A DNA stretch of 64,000 bases from Epiperipatus broadwayi. Lineage: Eukaryota > Onychophora > Udeonychophora > Euonychophora > Peripatidae. Shown one piece after another: positions 12,235 through 26,045 of the stretch. A program made the position numbers and the translations under genes. The notes under the pieces were generated by a model. That model was given only the letters and a program-made list of their open reading frames with translations, had not been told where the DNA came from and did not search any database. Location of the stretch: contig JAQFVV010006199.1 in NCBI GenBank assembly GCA_028023455.1, positions 6,274,972 to 6,338,971 on the forward strand. The letters are read 5' to 3'. Every line of letters starts with the position of its first letter. The stretch's first letter is position 1.

Positions 12235-13080
12235 AATAAAAAAATATAAACATATACTAAATATATATTTAATGCTAATATATAAATATTTTTACCAAAA
12301 TATATTTGTACATTTAAATTATACATAATATTTATAAAATACTGTAATACATTCCAAATAGGCATACCATAATAATTCAAAGTCAGTCTTATCAAAGTCA
12401 TTTTAATAAACTTGTAATCAATGCTCTTTCTCATGTTAATGCTTTTATATAAGTGATAGATTGGCTTTGATACAAAAGTTAACATTGTTTACAATTTTAT
12501 TAAAATAACTCTAGTAATTCTAACTTTTGAATTATTATTATTATTATTATTATTATGATATGCCCAATGAGTGTTTATTACAATATTCCATAAATATTAT
12601 TAAAACGTTTAGTGTTATATATTTAATAAGTTATTAAAAAATTTTGTATTAAGTACATTGGTATATTTTATATGGTTATATATATATTATTTTTCAAATA
12701 TGTTTTTTGAAGTATTGTTCAGCCTGAAAAAATTATATAAATTAATCAAAATTGATGTATGAGGAAATAATATTGTTGATATTAAATTTATTTACAGAAT
12801 ATTTGTTAAATAATAAAACAAATTTACAAAGGAATCTAAAAGTGTGATTTGTTTTTTATATGATAATAAATATTGAAGCTGTACTAAGTCTGAGAGAAAA
12901 AAAAGAAGCACCATTATTTGAAATCAAAATGATGCATAACTGCAGTGAGGGTGAACTTTAAAATGTGAACTAGAATTGATTGGGTTTACAGAACTAAAAG
13001 TGTTGTTTAAGAGATTAAAAAGATTAAGATATGAAAAAAATATGCCATGAATAAAATGTAGAAAGATATTAAAGAAAAAC
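12235..13080. other. AT-rich stretch with an ATT microsatellite
   Basis: No gene seen. An (ATT)n run occupies about 12530-12556. The open frame reaching up from 12111 on the minus strand starts in the LINE 3' UTR T tract and is spurious. Confidence 0.6.
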
Positions 13081-13208
13081 TTTAATTTGTAAAATAGGAA
13101 AATAATTATAGATACTATTACTGCTAACACAAACAAATTAAAGGTTTAATTTGTAAAATAGGAAAATAATTATAGATACTATTACTGCTAACACAAACAA
13201 ATTAAAGG
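13081..13208. repeat. Perfect tandem duplication, 64 bp x 2
   Basis: Units 13081-13144 and 13145-13208 are identical base for base. Identity in otherwise decayed DNA means a very recent duplication, or an assembly artefact. Confidence 0.97.
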
Positions 13209-15030
13209 TGAATATTGAAGTAAAAATTAAAAAGAGCTGTGATCCAGATTTCATATTATGCAAAAAGCAAAAAAAAAAAAAAAACTTATAATACTAATAA
13301 GATGATCAATAAAATAATGGCGAAGAAAAAATGAAAGTATAAAACTACAAAATATAGGCATAGTCTAGAAAGCCTAAAAGAGATTGGAGATATACTATTG
13401 ATGAAGCTAAATGAGAGTTTGCATAGAAGGTCATAGAATTAGCGAAGTAATTGAAGCAAGAAATGGTAAACTACTAGTCAAAAATGATTGTCTTGAAAAC
13501 ATTAAAAAAATGTATGTTGAGGATAGCAAGCCTTTTTTCATAAGTAACAAAAAAGGTAGATAAAATGAAAGAGTGTGCAATAAGAACTGGTGATGCAAAA
13601 AATTGACAAAATTCTTGGATTTGAAGAAAAAAGTTTAAGAAAGTTAGTTGATATTTATAGGGTCATATGTAATTGAAAAGAGTGACCAGATTTTTTTCTC
13701 AACATTTACAATTTTAATGAAAAATAAATAAATCAGTAAAATACGAAAATTTGAAAATAACTTATTTTTGCAAGATATCTTTGAATATCTTGAATAACAA
13801 TTTGTATACATTAGATATTTTTCTGCTTGAAGAGAAGATAATGGGATAAAAATGTCATTGGAATAATAACTATTATTTAAAAAGACATAGAAAAAAAAAG
13901 ACATTGTTTTATTGATCTATAAAATATATTATGGAAAAAAAAAGACTTGAAAAGATAACTATCAGAAATTTATATATATGACAGAAAATATTATAAAACT
14001 GACTGTTACCTTTGATCTATGAATATTAAATTTAAGAATTACACTTTCTTAAAAAGTTCAATTGAGATGTATTATTTATAAATATTAATCTTTGATAAAT
14101 CTTGTTAATTTATTCCCATCTCAATAATAACTGAAATTACAAATACTCATGCATACATACACATATATTTTGAACATATAAATATTTTACTTTGGGTTTT
14201 TATGCTTAATCTCTTTTTAAAAGTAGTTTAGTAGTTGTTGTTAATATTATTATTGTTGTTGCTGCTGTTCAAAATGCTTTTCTAGTATTATTTTTTTTGT
14301 TATTCAATGCCTTGTTGGATATTGTGATCAAGCTATTGACAGGATCACAAATGGCAGATAATTAAATGATCTTCAAGTATGACATTAACCATAGATGATC
14401 AATAAACCATGACTAGTCAAGAATATTTTGGACTGTCTTGTAGGATAAGATATTGTATTATCAAAGACCATTTGTTGTTTTTGATACAAACAATCTTTTT
14501 AGTCATCTTCCTTTTCTTCTTCACTAATTTAAGTTAATATAAGATCTAGTTGTCATGAGATTCCCATGCAGTTGATCATTTCCCTATACTAAATGTAATG
14601 GTAGAAATGTGGTTTTGTAACAACATTTTCATCCTTTAACTACAGTTATAACAATTTTTATTCCAATTTTCTTTATGATCTTTTTTAAAAAACAAGCCTT
14701 TGAAAATTAAGAAAGAAATTGATGAGGATAGAGTTAATAAACTGGAAGTCTTTAAATATAATTTTTACTTAATGTGATGAAATCACTAATGTGCTGAATT
14801 GGAACTGGATTTGGGACAAAATTTTAATTTTACAAAGTCTATATGTTTAGCTAGCCCTACTTAGAGATTATTCTAACTATCATGGAAGTAAAAGATTAGT
14901 AAAAGTCTTAAAAATGGCCCACTCACACAGTCTGGATATGTTATTATAACTGGAAGTTTTTCCAGAAATTATAGAAATAATCATATCATCAGTTGTAGTA
15001 GTAAAGCAGAAGGCAGTAAGTATTATAAAT
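13209..15030. other. AT-rich stretch with a coding-like relic
   Basis: Around 13420-13560 (+) a 40-codon stretch contains EVIEARNGKLLVKNDCLEN and KKMYVEDSKPFFISNKKGR and ends in a stop. It reads like decayed protein-coding sequence, most likely from a mobile element, but I do not recognise the family. A GTT/ATT-rich simple-sequence patch lies near 14233-14272. Nothing else is supported. Confidence 0.35.
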
Positions 15031-15039
15031 TATTATTTT

Positions 15040-15960
15040 TAAAAATATAGATACATGGAATGCACAAACTTTATTTGATACAAATTCTTCAGAGGAGTTG
15101 TCAAGATTTAATATTGATATTACTTCTCTTAGAGAAGCCCTTCCTCCAGAAGAAAAAAGTTGTTAGAATATGCAGATGCCTATAACTTTTTTTGGAAAAG
15201 CAGATTAATTATAGTGTTGGATTTTCTAGGTCTAATTTAATATCTTCTATTTTTGAAATGCTGTTAATGTAATGATAGACTAATGGTGTTAAAACTTAGT
15301 TTACACAATGGTACCTGTGATCATTTTAATAATATATATGCTTCAATATTAGATTCAAAGAATTTAAATTTAAAAAAGTTCTTATCTTTTATTGGTTAGC
15401 ATTACCACAATTATATCATTTAAAGATGGAAAATGTTTTGAAGATTTTAATTTATGTATTGGTACAAATGTTCTTGGAAATAATGAATCGGTATTGTAAG
15501 TCACCTGCTTTATTGAATTTGCACAATATATGAATTGAATATCTCAAACACTAAGGGAACATGGACTCATAATAATGGCATTTAATAGTTTTCATTATAA
15601 TCATGAGTCAAAATTCAATAGAAATTCATATATGTATATAAATACAGACTGTTGAATAGACCTTAGACTAGTAGACTCCGAATAATAAATAGAATGTATA
15701 GCTTTATAGTTAATATAAAATTTAAAGGCATCATTTAATGACCAAAACAGAAGGCTTAAAACTAACTAGTTGATTAACCACAAAAGAGATGCAGGCATTC
15801 CTTGATCATAATCACTTTAGAATTTTTTCTTTTTGATGTATTGAAAATAAGATATGATTTGAAAACTATATTATACTCCTACTAAATTTATTAATAGTAT
15901 TATTTTATATGATGACATTAATATTTCAAACAGGTAGAAGTCTTTTAATCATCTTTTGAA
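15040..15960 (+). pseudogene. RTE-type LINE endonuclease relic
   Basis: Heavily decayed APE-type endonuclease. The start reads NTWNAQTLFDTNSSEELSRF, then NIDITSLREA, the pattern of the N-terminus of RTE/BovB-type LINE endonucleases (T-W-N-x-x-T-L, then the catalytic Glu within L-R/S-E). After frameshifts, FEDFNLCIGTNVLGNNESVL near 15440-15500 corresponds to the D-F-N-x-x-V-G segment, and REHGL follows. Later parts are too decayed to place. There are many stops, so it is an old inactive fragment. No reverse transcriptase follows; a foldback element lies immediately downstream. Confidence 0.6.
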
Positions 15961-16059
15961 TAACCATGACTCACACAAGAATTGGCATGATGACTTTTAA
16001 TGATATATTAATTTTATCTAATTTAGATTTGGACAAATTTATCCAGATTAGTGAAATTA

Positions 16060-16735
16060 TATATATACAAATACAACAGAAAATTTTTATTAGCAATAAA
16101 ATTACTGTAATGCCTAGTATGCTTTTGACAGATAATTGTTACAAATGTAGCAATTTTTGTAACAGGAGTGGGGGAAAAAGATGCTGTTTAAAATGAAAAA
16201 ATTAGCATATTATTTGCATAGTGCATTAATTAGTTAGAGCAAGTCATTTTTTGGAAAGGGAATGCAGGATTCTTTCCTATTGATGGCATAATTGTCCTTG
16301 GAAATGTGAATCTCGAGCCAACCTCTTACCCAATTGGCTCAGCATAAATACATGTATAAATGAGCAAAAATACATCAAATCTGTTTTTTTTTACCATTTC
16401 ACTAATTCTGGGTATTGATTTGAGCCCACATGTTTTAACATTATTTGTTTGGAATACAATGCACCAATCAAAAGATCAAGGAGGCTTGGCACATTTCCAA
16501 GAACAATTATGTCACCAATAGGAAAGAACCCTGCATTCCCCTCTCCAAAAAGTGGCTTGCTTTAACTAATTAATGCACTTTGCAAATTATATGCTAATTT
16601 TTTAACTCTTAAACAAGGTCTTATTCCCCATTTTTTTGTTACAAGCATTGCTATGTTTATGGCGATAATCTGTTGAAAGCATGTTCAGCACTACAGTTGT
16701 TATATTTGTATATATGTTATATTTGCAGAGATAAA
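16060..16735. mobile_element. Foldback (long inverted-repeat) element
   Basis: Arms 16060-16308 and 16490-16735 are inverted copies of each other with moderate divergence, around a loop of about 180 bases. Landmarks in the left arm (GGAATGCAGGATTCTTTCCTATTGATG, read in two parts at 16260-16286; GTAACAGGAGTGGGG near 16158) reappear inverted at about 16512-16540 and 16630-16650. The inner arms match best and the outer ends fade, so terminal bases and a target duplication could not be fixed. No transposase. A 76-codon frame starting at 15966 runs into the left arm and is probably spurious. Confidence 0.75.
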
Positions 16736-19700
16736 GCATTCATAAATTTTATTCATCAATGAAATTAATGTATTCTTAAAATTGAAATTAAACTTAAAAC
16801 AGTTCTAGGTAATCTTAAAAATAGAAAAACTGTAAATTTTGATAAAATATATGGAGAACTTTTTAAAATATAGTGGTAATATTTTAGTTTTAAAAAATTA
16901 TAGGAATTGTTATGAACATGTGAAGTCTTGATAAGTTATATGGAGAACATTTAAAATATAATAATAATATGTTACATAAAACACTTATAATTCAAGTCAA
17001 TTTTCACTATACTTTAGTAATTCAAATCCAGAGTAGCAATAATATTATAGTATATGAATCATTTATTGGAAAAGCCTAAGAAGATTTTTATTAAATAAGA
17101 AATAATAATAATAAGTATTTCAGAAGAAACATCTCATGTTGATTCATTAAAAAAAAAAATTCCAAATTGATCATTTGGAACTTGCTCAGGATATATTTCA
17201 GATCTCCTAAAATCATAATTTGTTATTAACATAATGTTTTTGTATAGGAATGGGTGCCATTTCATTTTTCATTAAATCAAGAAATGAAAATAATACTTTT
17301 CAGTTATATGTTTTATAAAAATAATTTCAAAATCATGAGCACAAAAAAAGTATTAATATTATCTTTCAAGAAGAAAACTCAAGCATTAGAGTGTTTTTCA
17401 ATCATATATAAAAGAAATGAATTCCATATTTATTGATAACAACTTGTAAAATACCATTAACAAAATATAATAATTTATTTTAATTTTTTGACAATTTAAG
17501 TTACGTTAATAATTTTAAAAATCACCTAATAATTTAAAAAGTTAGTTGAAGTTAATGAGTAGCCAATTGTTTCCAATGATAATGAATTATTATTTGATCA
17601 TAATTCCTTTGATGTCTTTTTAGAAAAAACTAACTTTAAAAATATTTATTATTAAACTTATTTTATAAAATTTTTGAATATGCTCCATATAACAATCTTT
17701 AGAGAAGAAGAGCTATTTGTATTAGCAAATAAGCACTTCTACAACTTATTTAGATTAAATATGATCCTTCTTAACATACTATTTACATAAGAAACAATAA
17801 AATTGATCAGATATCTAATTTATTAAACAAATAAAGTATTATCCTTATGAGTATAGTAAGAAATAATAGTAATAAAAAGTAATCATACCTACAAAAAAAA
17901 AAAAAAGCAAATGATAAGAATTTAGATGCATGTCCATCAACTTCAGAGTTTAAGAATTGCAAAAACATTTATTCAAAAAATAAATTCAAAAATAGGTTAA
18001 ATTAAATTTAGATAAAATTTTTGTATTTATAAAATTATCTTAAATATAAAGAAACTTGGTAATATAAATAAAATCGAATTGCTTTAAATATTAGTTACAA
18101 TAATTGTCATTATTAGCTAGTTTGATTTAGTAAATCACAATTGGGATATTAACAGGATAGAACTTTTTGACTATATTACATAATAACTCGTTTTAACTGT
18201 GACTTATAATTGATTCTTTCTAATAAGAAAATATAAATTGTTTTTTTTTTAAATCATATCCTAGTTTGTTGGTTTTTGTATTATTATTAGTGTTATCATT
18301 TTAAAAATAAATCACAATCAATAACTTTCTTTGTGTTTTTTCCTATTAACTGAAAAAAAAAAAAATAATTTATTTTTATTTACACACCTTTCTCTAAAAT
18401 GTCTTGAACAAATTCATTCACTGATAAAAGTATCTGGCTCTATTAAACATAAGATTCTCTGATTAATTTAACTGGGTAAAATAAAAATAAATATTTTAGT
18501 ATGCCAATTGTTTTATGTGCATGATTGTCATTTTAGTATTCAAATGTGATTGTCAAATAATTTACAATAACTAACTGACTTCTAAGTAAAATATAAATTC
18601 TGTTTTAAAGAATGTATATATAAAAGATCAATAATACTGAGGATTTTCTTTGAAATATTAAACTTTCAGATCTTGTCATAATTTATATTATAGTTTAAAT
18701 TATAAAAGTTTCAAAAATCCACTGCAAAAGCAAAAACCTTTCCAATTGAACTGAGAAATAGGACAGAGAAGCCAATATTCATTAGAGAAATTAGCTGTTA
18801 AGTGATGAAGATTTTTCATTTTTTGATTTTTTGTTTTATACTCTAGCTAGTAATAACTAGCTGTCCATTTATCAATAATTAATAAGATAGTTAGCTATGG
18901 TGCACGTATTTGAAAAAAATTATATAACCTTCCTTAGAAATGTCAGATTTCTAAAAAAAAAAACGTTTCTTTAAGAATTTGTGCTCTAGATTGTAAGTTT
19001 AATAGGAATATGTGCATTGATGATTACAGCATGAGTTTTTTTTACATGCAGTTCACATGTGATATTAAATTATATTAGAAATGGAGATATGCATTGACAT
19101 TTTTTTACTGCTAATAATAATTGATATTGTAGTTAGATCATGATTGTAGAATTGCTTTTAGGCAAAGAACTTAAAATATGGAGTTATGGTAAATCAGCTT
19201 TAAAATTATTTTTCCAGATTCAACAATAAAAACAGTTGAATTTGATTTTCTTAGATGCAATTGGGGTCTCATCAAGAGATTCTGGACAACCCATAGTCAT
19301 TACATTCATCTGTTTCATAAATTGAATTTTACACTCTAATCTATATAAATATTGACAAACACAAATGTACCATGTTTGATGTCATATTTGTGGCTAAAGT
19401 AGCAGATTTAAAGAACTTATAACAACACTAGTGAATCTATTTCCTGGTTGAAAATTCTATAGATTCCTTTATGGTATTTTGTTAATTATTAATAATTGAG
19501 CTACTAAAATAAAGCCCATAAGCCAAATAAATTAAAATACTTTTAAATAACCATTGCCAGGCAAAAGTTTTTTCAGTACCCACTCATAGAGAAACAATGA
19601 AGGAGAAGTCATTTATTAATTAATATTGGATGACCATTGAGTTTACTGAAGGCCTGATATCTGTGAAACATCTGAATCCCTTGTTAATGTTTTAAGCCTC

Positions 19701-20070
19701 TCCTTGTCGTCTCTAATTCACAATATCTATTCCAAGATAATTTTATGATATATATATATAACAAACACAATATATCCTATTAAGTTTTTTTTTAATTTTA
19801 TTTTCGCTTTTTTAAAAAAGTAATAATAAAAGATAAAGCTTTTTATTATTTTTCTTTTCTTTATTTCTTGTAAGCAAAATAATATTGTATTGTTGTTTTA
19901 TATTTTCTTTTTGTCACTTGCATAACTATAATTTTATTGTATAGGGAACTTCATTTAATGTTGCTCTTCCTATTAAAGAAAAGTATAAATTGTTTTCAAA
20001 AACCATATCCTTGGAAACCTTATTCTAAAATGAAAAGTTTTTTTTATTTACTTTAAACTACTAACAATAT
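16736..20070. other. AT-rich non-coding stretch
   Basis: Read on both strands: short frames only, several homopolymer runs, no family recognised and no paired splice sites around a convincing open frame. Probably intron or intergenic DNA. Confidence 0.6.
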
Positions 20071-20077
20071 AATTTCC

Positions 20078-20612
20078 AGCGCATTTTTTTCTTTTGATTG
20101 AAATAAAGAACTTTCTTTGATTTTATCATCGCGCTTTAATAATTTCGTAATTATTAAAAAAAAAAAAAAAGATTTTAAAGAATTATAAGATTTTCTCTAT
20201 TTTAAATATCCCAATTACGACTATAATAAAAACTGCAGTAGTAGAGGGAAAAATACATAAACGATTTAGAATGCATCAGACATCTATATTTCAGAAAACT
20301 GATAGCATATTTGAATATTTTTAATTATGACAGAATTAAACATATTTTAAAGTATAGATATATATGCAAGCTGTAAAAATTATTTTAAATTCGGGAAAGA
20401 AAAGTATATTTTTATAAACAAAAAGTAAATTCAACTTTCGAGCGCTTGGACGCTATTGTGAGAAAAGCCTACCATAAATGCGTTCTGAATCAAGCTACGA
20501 TCTGATATTCGTAAATTCTGAAAAATAAATGTCAAATATCATATCATTATTTTTAAGTTAATACTTATTAATTTTATATGGCATATAAGTGTACTTTAGT
20601 ATGAGTTTTCGA
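20078..20612. other. CpG-retaining patch
   Basis: About ten CpGs fall in 530 bases (near 20078, 20128, 20149, 20216, 20262, 20393, 20440-20455, 20481, 20498, 20510, 20608), with few for several kilobases on either side. It may mark conserved or unmethylated DNA. It encloses the candidate exon listed next. Confidence 0.4.
20431..20517 (-). CDS. Possible small host exon (minus strand), unknown protein
   Basis: On the minus strand a good acceptor (ACATTTATTTTTCAG) ends just before 20517. The frame is then open for 28 codons to a TGA at 20433-20431. The last part reads GFSHNSVQALES, a pattern that recalls the M-G-F-S-x-x-x-x-x-A-L core of ubiquitin-associated (UBA) domains, but it is far too short to prove that. 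A donor-like GTAGGC inside (20472 downward) would give a 45-nt exon of 15 codons instead. The plus strand is also open over 20431-20502 (FERLDAIVRKAYHKCVLNQ), so the strand is not certain. I prefer minus because of the acceptor. Confidence 0.3.
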   Translation of the reverse strand, partial: NLRISDRSLIQNAFMVGFSHNSVQALES

Positions 20613-23600
20613 AAATACAATTTTATATATTTCAAATTATTTTTCTAAAAACTTTAGTAAAAAAATTAAGATATTTGGAATTTCATCTAGTGCTTGTATT
20701 AATAGCATGTTTCTTATAAGGAAAAAAATAAAATGAAGGTTCCTTATGTGTCTGATCTTCTCCAATCATATCTCACATTTGTATAACCAAAATATTGAGA
20801 AATTATTCTTACAAATATAAGGTTTCAGACATATTTAAATAAAAAATATATATCATAGATCCAATAATTCTAAATGGATCTAAAAATTAAAGCATATTGT
20901 TTGGCTGGTTTTTATATTTGTAATAACTTTTAATATTTAATATTTGTTTTAAAGTATTATAAAAATGCATTTTAAATTAATTTATTAAAGTTAAAGAAAG
21001 CTAACATAATTTATGTTTAAGAGAATGTCAAATCCTGACAAAATATCTCCAATGATCACTTGGTTATATTATTTATTGGCTAGTTATTTAAGGAATTAAT
21101 ATATAATGAGTAAATATTTAATTTTGTATGATACAGATTATATTAATCTAAAAGTGATTTTTATTTTTACAAATTTTTTTTTTAGGGATTTAATGCAGTG
21201 ATTAGATTATTTTAAAATTTATGGCTATATTTTAAACATTTATTTATAAAATTATATCAAGAACTATGGACTCTGTAATGTTTCATTATTATTCTCTTGT
21301 TAACTGTTTCTGGCACATCAGTTCATAATACTTTGCATCTAATGCATTAATACTAGCCAATGTACTTTAATGTTATTCATCTATATTTTATATGGTCTTT
21401 TTTTATATTTATGTTATTTATGACTTGTACAGATAGCAAAAAAAAATTAGAAGTTTTGGTTTTCATTCATTTCTTTAACAAATGTGTTTAAATATTTATA
21501 ATTTCCTTTCTGTGAATGTCTTCAATAATTTTTATTCTTATTTGTTTTGTTTTTTTAACTGTATTTTTTTGTTTAAAAATTTTATATCTAGAGTACCATT
21601 GTTTTTGGTACAACTTGTTTATGTTTGGCATTCTACCATGAAAGAAGATTGTTGAGATAAACATATATTTGATAAAATGTAATAATATATTTTTAAAAAT
21701 GTTTATTTTTATTTAATAAACAAGATTTATTATTTTTATTATAAATATCCTGACAATCAAAAAAACATGTACTTGTAAATTTTTTTTAAGATAATAAAAA
21801 AAAAAATACAATTAATTATAGGGGAAAGGAGATGTGATATTTCTTCTCCATAATTGAATATGATTGATCAGAATTGTTGCCAATATGAACTTAGTAAATA
21901 AAAAAAGAGAAAAACATAGAGATTATATATAATTAAACGTTTAAATTTTGTAAATTGTTCATTCATTTTGGTTGATGAAATAATGTTACTACACAAACAA
22001 AAATGAATGCTATATTAAAGATAATATGAAATCATGTATTGGGTGTAAGTTATGATTAATATTGTAAATTAATTATAATAAAAATAAGTTTTTCAGGAAA
22101 ATTAAATTCATGAAGAGATAAAGAAAAGTTTGAATAGATACTTGCACAATGATCAGACCAGTGGTATAAAAAAGCTCTCTGAGAACTTTGATTCTTTCCT
22201 TCCTTGGTTCATTAATATTGCTCGTGTGAGTTCTTCAAATTAGAATGTTGTATATGGAGAAAGATCTACACAACTGTATAAGAATTTTTTGTTGTATGTT
22301 TTTATCTGTGAGTATAATTCAAACCAGATGTACTGTTAAATAGATATGGTTGCCAATGCCTTCTTCCTAGCCTAAAGTTGGCAGAATGCCTTGATTCAAA
22401 ACATCATGTCTACGTAATATTAGGACCACAACAATCTAATAAGAAAACAATACTTCAACCAGACCTAATTGATTCCATAATTAGAAGAAATAAGAAATCT
22501 ATGGCCATGGTATACACTTATTATATCAGTCACTAAACCCATTCAAAAAAATAATAGATATGATTAATGAGAGCTCTATACCACAAATGAACTAAATTTT
22601 ATTATTGCTAATAGAATACCTAATTAAATTTGTAATTTAAAAAAATGTATTATTTATATATATATTCATTCATTCTATATAATGTATCTATATGTTGAGA
22701 TTTAATAATATTCAATAGGTAGTATTAATAAATAATTTTGTATTTATGGATGTCCTTACTTGTTTATTAAATCTATGTGATAATTTAAATTCAGCAATCT
22801 TCATTATTTAGATTCCTCCATGTATGAATGCTAATACACATAATTAATTTATTGAATCTCTAAATAGAAATCAGATATATCAAAAAAATACTATAATTAG
22901 AAAGAAGGGGGAAAATCCCCTTTAGTAACTAGGATCTATATAAATATTAAAAAAAATAGATAAAAAAGCTATGATTAATATACTAGTCAGTACTTATCAA
23001 TATTCTTTTTCTTCTGAAGTTGTTTTAAATGCCAAAACTTTTTGTATTAAATTAATTATTTAAAGTACTTAGATGACAAAGTAAAAAAAAAATCATTTAG
23101 TCAGAGGTTTAATATTACACTTCTATTCAATTTGATCAATTTGAGATTTTTCTTTAACTTTTCTCAGCAAAGAATTGATTTAGAAATCTTTAGCTCATGA
23201 TTACACTGAACTAACATTAATCATATTTCACATTCATACAGTATTCTAATAAATGTAGTCTTATTTTAATTTTATTTTAGCAAAATATTAATAATAATGT
23301 TAGTTTTAAGATGTGCAAAACTTTCAATAAAGATTCTATCAGGTTTTTTTCCATGATCACTCTTCTAAGCATTAACTTTTACATAATAATTCATATTTTT
23401 TTCATTTTTAATAACGATTTTAACATTCTTTTTTTGTTTTCTTCAGTGATTATTTTGTTTTTTAAATATCTTGACATATATTTTTTTTACATTTTTATTC
23501 ATTGACATATGTTATGATTGTGCATAAATAAATTGGAACTCTGTCCTATAACATTTTCAAATTGTATTCAATTTTTTCACATATTTTATGGTTACTTTTA

Positions 23601-25020
23601 AATTATCATATCTATTTTTTAGAAGATGAAATTTAATTGTCTGAAACATATAGGTTAAGTAATGCCCAAGTAACCGTTTGGTTAGTGTTTTAAAAAATTA
23701 TCTTAATGTCAATAAAACACTTATAATCTTATTTTGTATTTTCTTCTGGATTTCTTTGGATTGAGACAGAATGATAATATCTGCTATGTGGTGTTTTTAT
23801 CTTTTTAAATCCATCTGTCACATGTTAATTATTTAAGAGGTTGATTAAAACATAAAACGATTTTGTTGAGTAATTTTCACATTTCATTAAGCTTCTCTTC
23901 TTGCAGATTGGTATTAGTAATATTGAATTTAAATATTTTTTTTCTGTGCAATATAATCTGATCTGTAAATTTCTTAAAATATTCTGTATTTCATTTGTCT
24001 TGATTATTTTCTTAGCTATTCCATTATTTACAGAACTTTTATGATTTTTTTCCCCCCATATAGAATCCTTTTTATAAGTAAAATATTATTTACACTATAA
24101 AATTCTGGCATAATCCCATTAAATTGGTTTATTAATTTTTTTTTTAATATTTGTTTATCAAAATGTGTTTTATATAATTTCAAGTAGTATTCAGTCTTAT
24201 TATTTTAAAATTGTATTTTTGTTAAATTAGCATTTTTTCATTTTTGTCTTTTATGGCTTCTGTTTGGCTACCATATAAGCTTCTCTGAAAGATTTAATTT
24301 TTAAGCTTTGAAATATCAAAACTTTTAAAAAATAAATTTTAAAAAATATAAATTGAAATAGTAGAGCTTTTATGAAGACAAATTTTAGTGCAGTTTTACA
24401 CGCAAAATATAATAGCAAATATTAAATCAAAAATAAAGGCAACTATATTTGTAGAAAACAATTATAAATAAATATATATATCTTGACAAATATCTCAGTA
24501 TAAAATTACAGTGAGCTATAAAGTATACTAAACATGCAGACAAAATAATTATTTATTGCATTATTTTTTATTTTAATTTTGTCTTTAATATTTATATAAT
24601 TCATGAATAGTTTAAATAAAAAAAAACCTTTTAAAGGCAAATATGTCAGAGCTTTACTTTCTACATTTTGGTAGAAATACAATCACTGCAGTTATGCAAT
24701 CTGGTTCCAAAACTTTTCTGGATGCCAAAGATAATGGAAAGTAATACACTCTATACAATGTTTTAACACACACATATATATTACAAAGACATTTAAAATA
24801 TATCTTTATGATATAATTTAATTTAAAAATTATACAAATCAAATCATTTTCAAAAATAAAAAAAAATTAGAATAATAAAAACCTAATAAAGTAAAAAATT
24901 CAGAGAGAGAGAGAGAGAGTCCATTTATATATGTATGTAGTATTTTCAAATCTCAGCATGTATATTTATATAAATATGTCCACTTAATCTTTCTCCCTCT
25001 TAAAAACAATGTATTATCAT
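20613..25020. other. AT-rich non-coding stretch
   Basis: No gene, RNA or repeat structure could be supported. A slightly richer area lies at 22140-22560 without a clear frame. A hydrophobic 64-codon frame at 23311-23505 is Phe/Ile-rich as expected from T-rich DNA. A (GA)n run lies at about 24902-24920. Confidence 0.6.
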
Positions 25021-25029
25021 TTTTTGTGA

Positions 25030-25850
25030 TAAAAATTGATGATGATGACAAAGTGTAAAGATACAACATCTGAGATATTAAATTTATAAATTTTATATGT
25101 TTGCACTGTAAATTAAAAATTTAAATTTTGTTTGAAAAGACACCAAAGCATAAAGATAATGATGGTAATAATTCTGATAAGCTTAAAAAAGATGTGAAGT
25201 ATTCCATTCTTAAGTTCATACTGATTTCTGAATCTAAACAATTATCTTTTCATTTCAAAAGTGATTTGATATTGCTCTGATCCTTTACTAAAGTCTTCAT
25301 GTAGACAAAGCATTTTCTGATATATAATGATTATTGCTTTACTGGAATTTTTTTATCATTCATGTTCTTCACCATAAATTTAACACCTTTTTAGTTTTAA
25401 CTATATATTTATCCCATACAGAAAGTAGAATTTTAGCAGTTTTAGGAACATAAATAATCCTAGTGCTTAATTGATGATGATAATGAACTGCAAAAAAATA
25501 CAATATCATGTATAAATAGAAGCAGCTATTTTTTTTATATTTGTGCTATCACAGAAAAGTATTTGCTTTGTGACATAGAAAATTAAAATCTTATTTAATA
25601 TGACCCTTCCCCCCCCCCCAAAAAAAAAACTAATGATGATAGCAATTTTACTAAGCTTAAATAAAAATGCTGAGATGTGTTTTATCAATTATCTCTTTAT
25701 TTCTAATAAATGGCTTGATGCCACTTTTTTTAATAGATCTTTTGCTAAAGTTTTCACATAGTGTAGTGCTTGCTATCTACTAGAAATCTTTTTTATTGAT
25801 ATTCTTTATCCACAAATTTAATGCTTTTTTTTTAAAATAACAGAAATACA
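25030..25850. repeat. Diverged direct duplication, about 430-455 bp period
   Basis: Landmarks repeat in the same order: AATTGATGATGAT at about 25036 and 25468; ACTAAAGTCTTCA near 25288 and GCTAAAGTTTTCA near 25745; ATAAATTTAACACC near 25374 and ACAAATTTAATGC near 25812. The copies are quite diverged. The unit is of unknown identity. A C run then A run lies near 25610-25629. Confidence 0.45.
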
Positions 25851-26045
25851 AATATTTCTAGCATGGATTATTTTTTTACTATTTCATAAAATACTAGCTT
25901 GTTCTCATTGAATATCAGTTAGTTTCAACTTATGACTTTTTTTTTTTAAAAAAAAAAGAAAATCAGTAATTTTCATTTTATCATATAAATAAAATACTTC
26001 GCAAATGATTGCTAGAATTATTAACTATATATTTTTTTTCATATG

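Noticed and set aside
12111-12485. 124-codon minus-strand open frame
   Set aside because: It begins in the A/T-rich 3' UTR of the LINE and crosses its target duplication, so it cannot be an old gene.
15966-16196. 76-codon frame with several Cys near its end
   Set aside because: The Cys-rich end lies in the arm of the foldback element and has no ordered zinc spacing.
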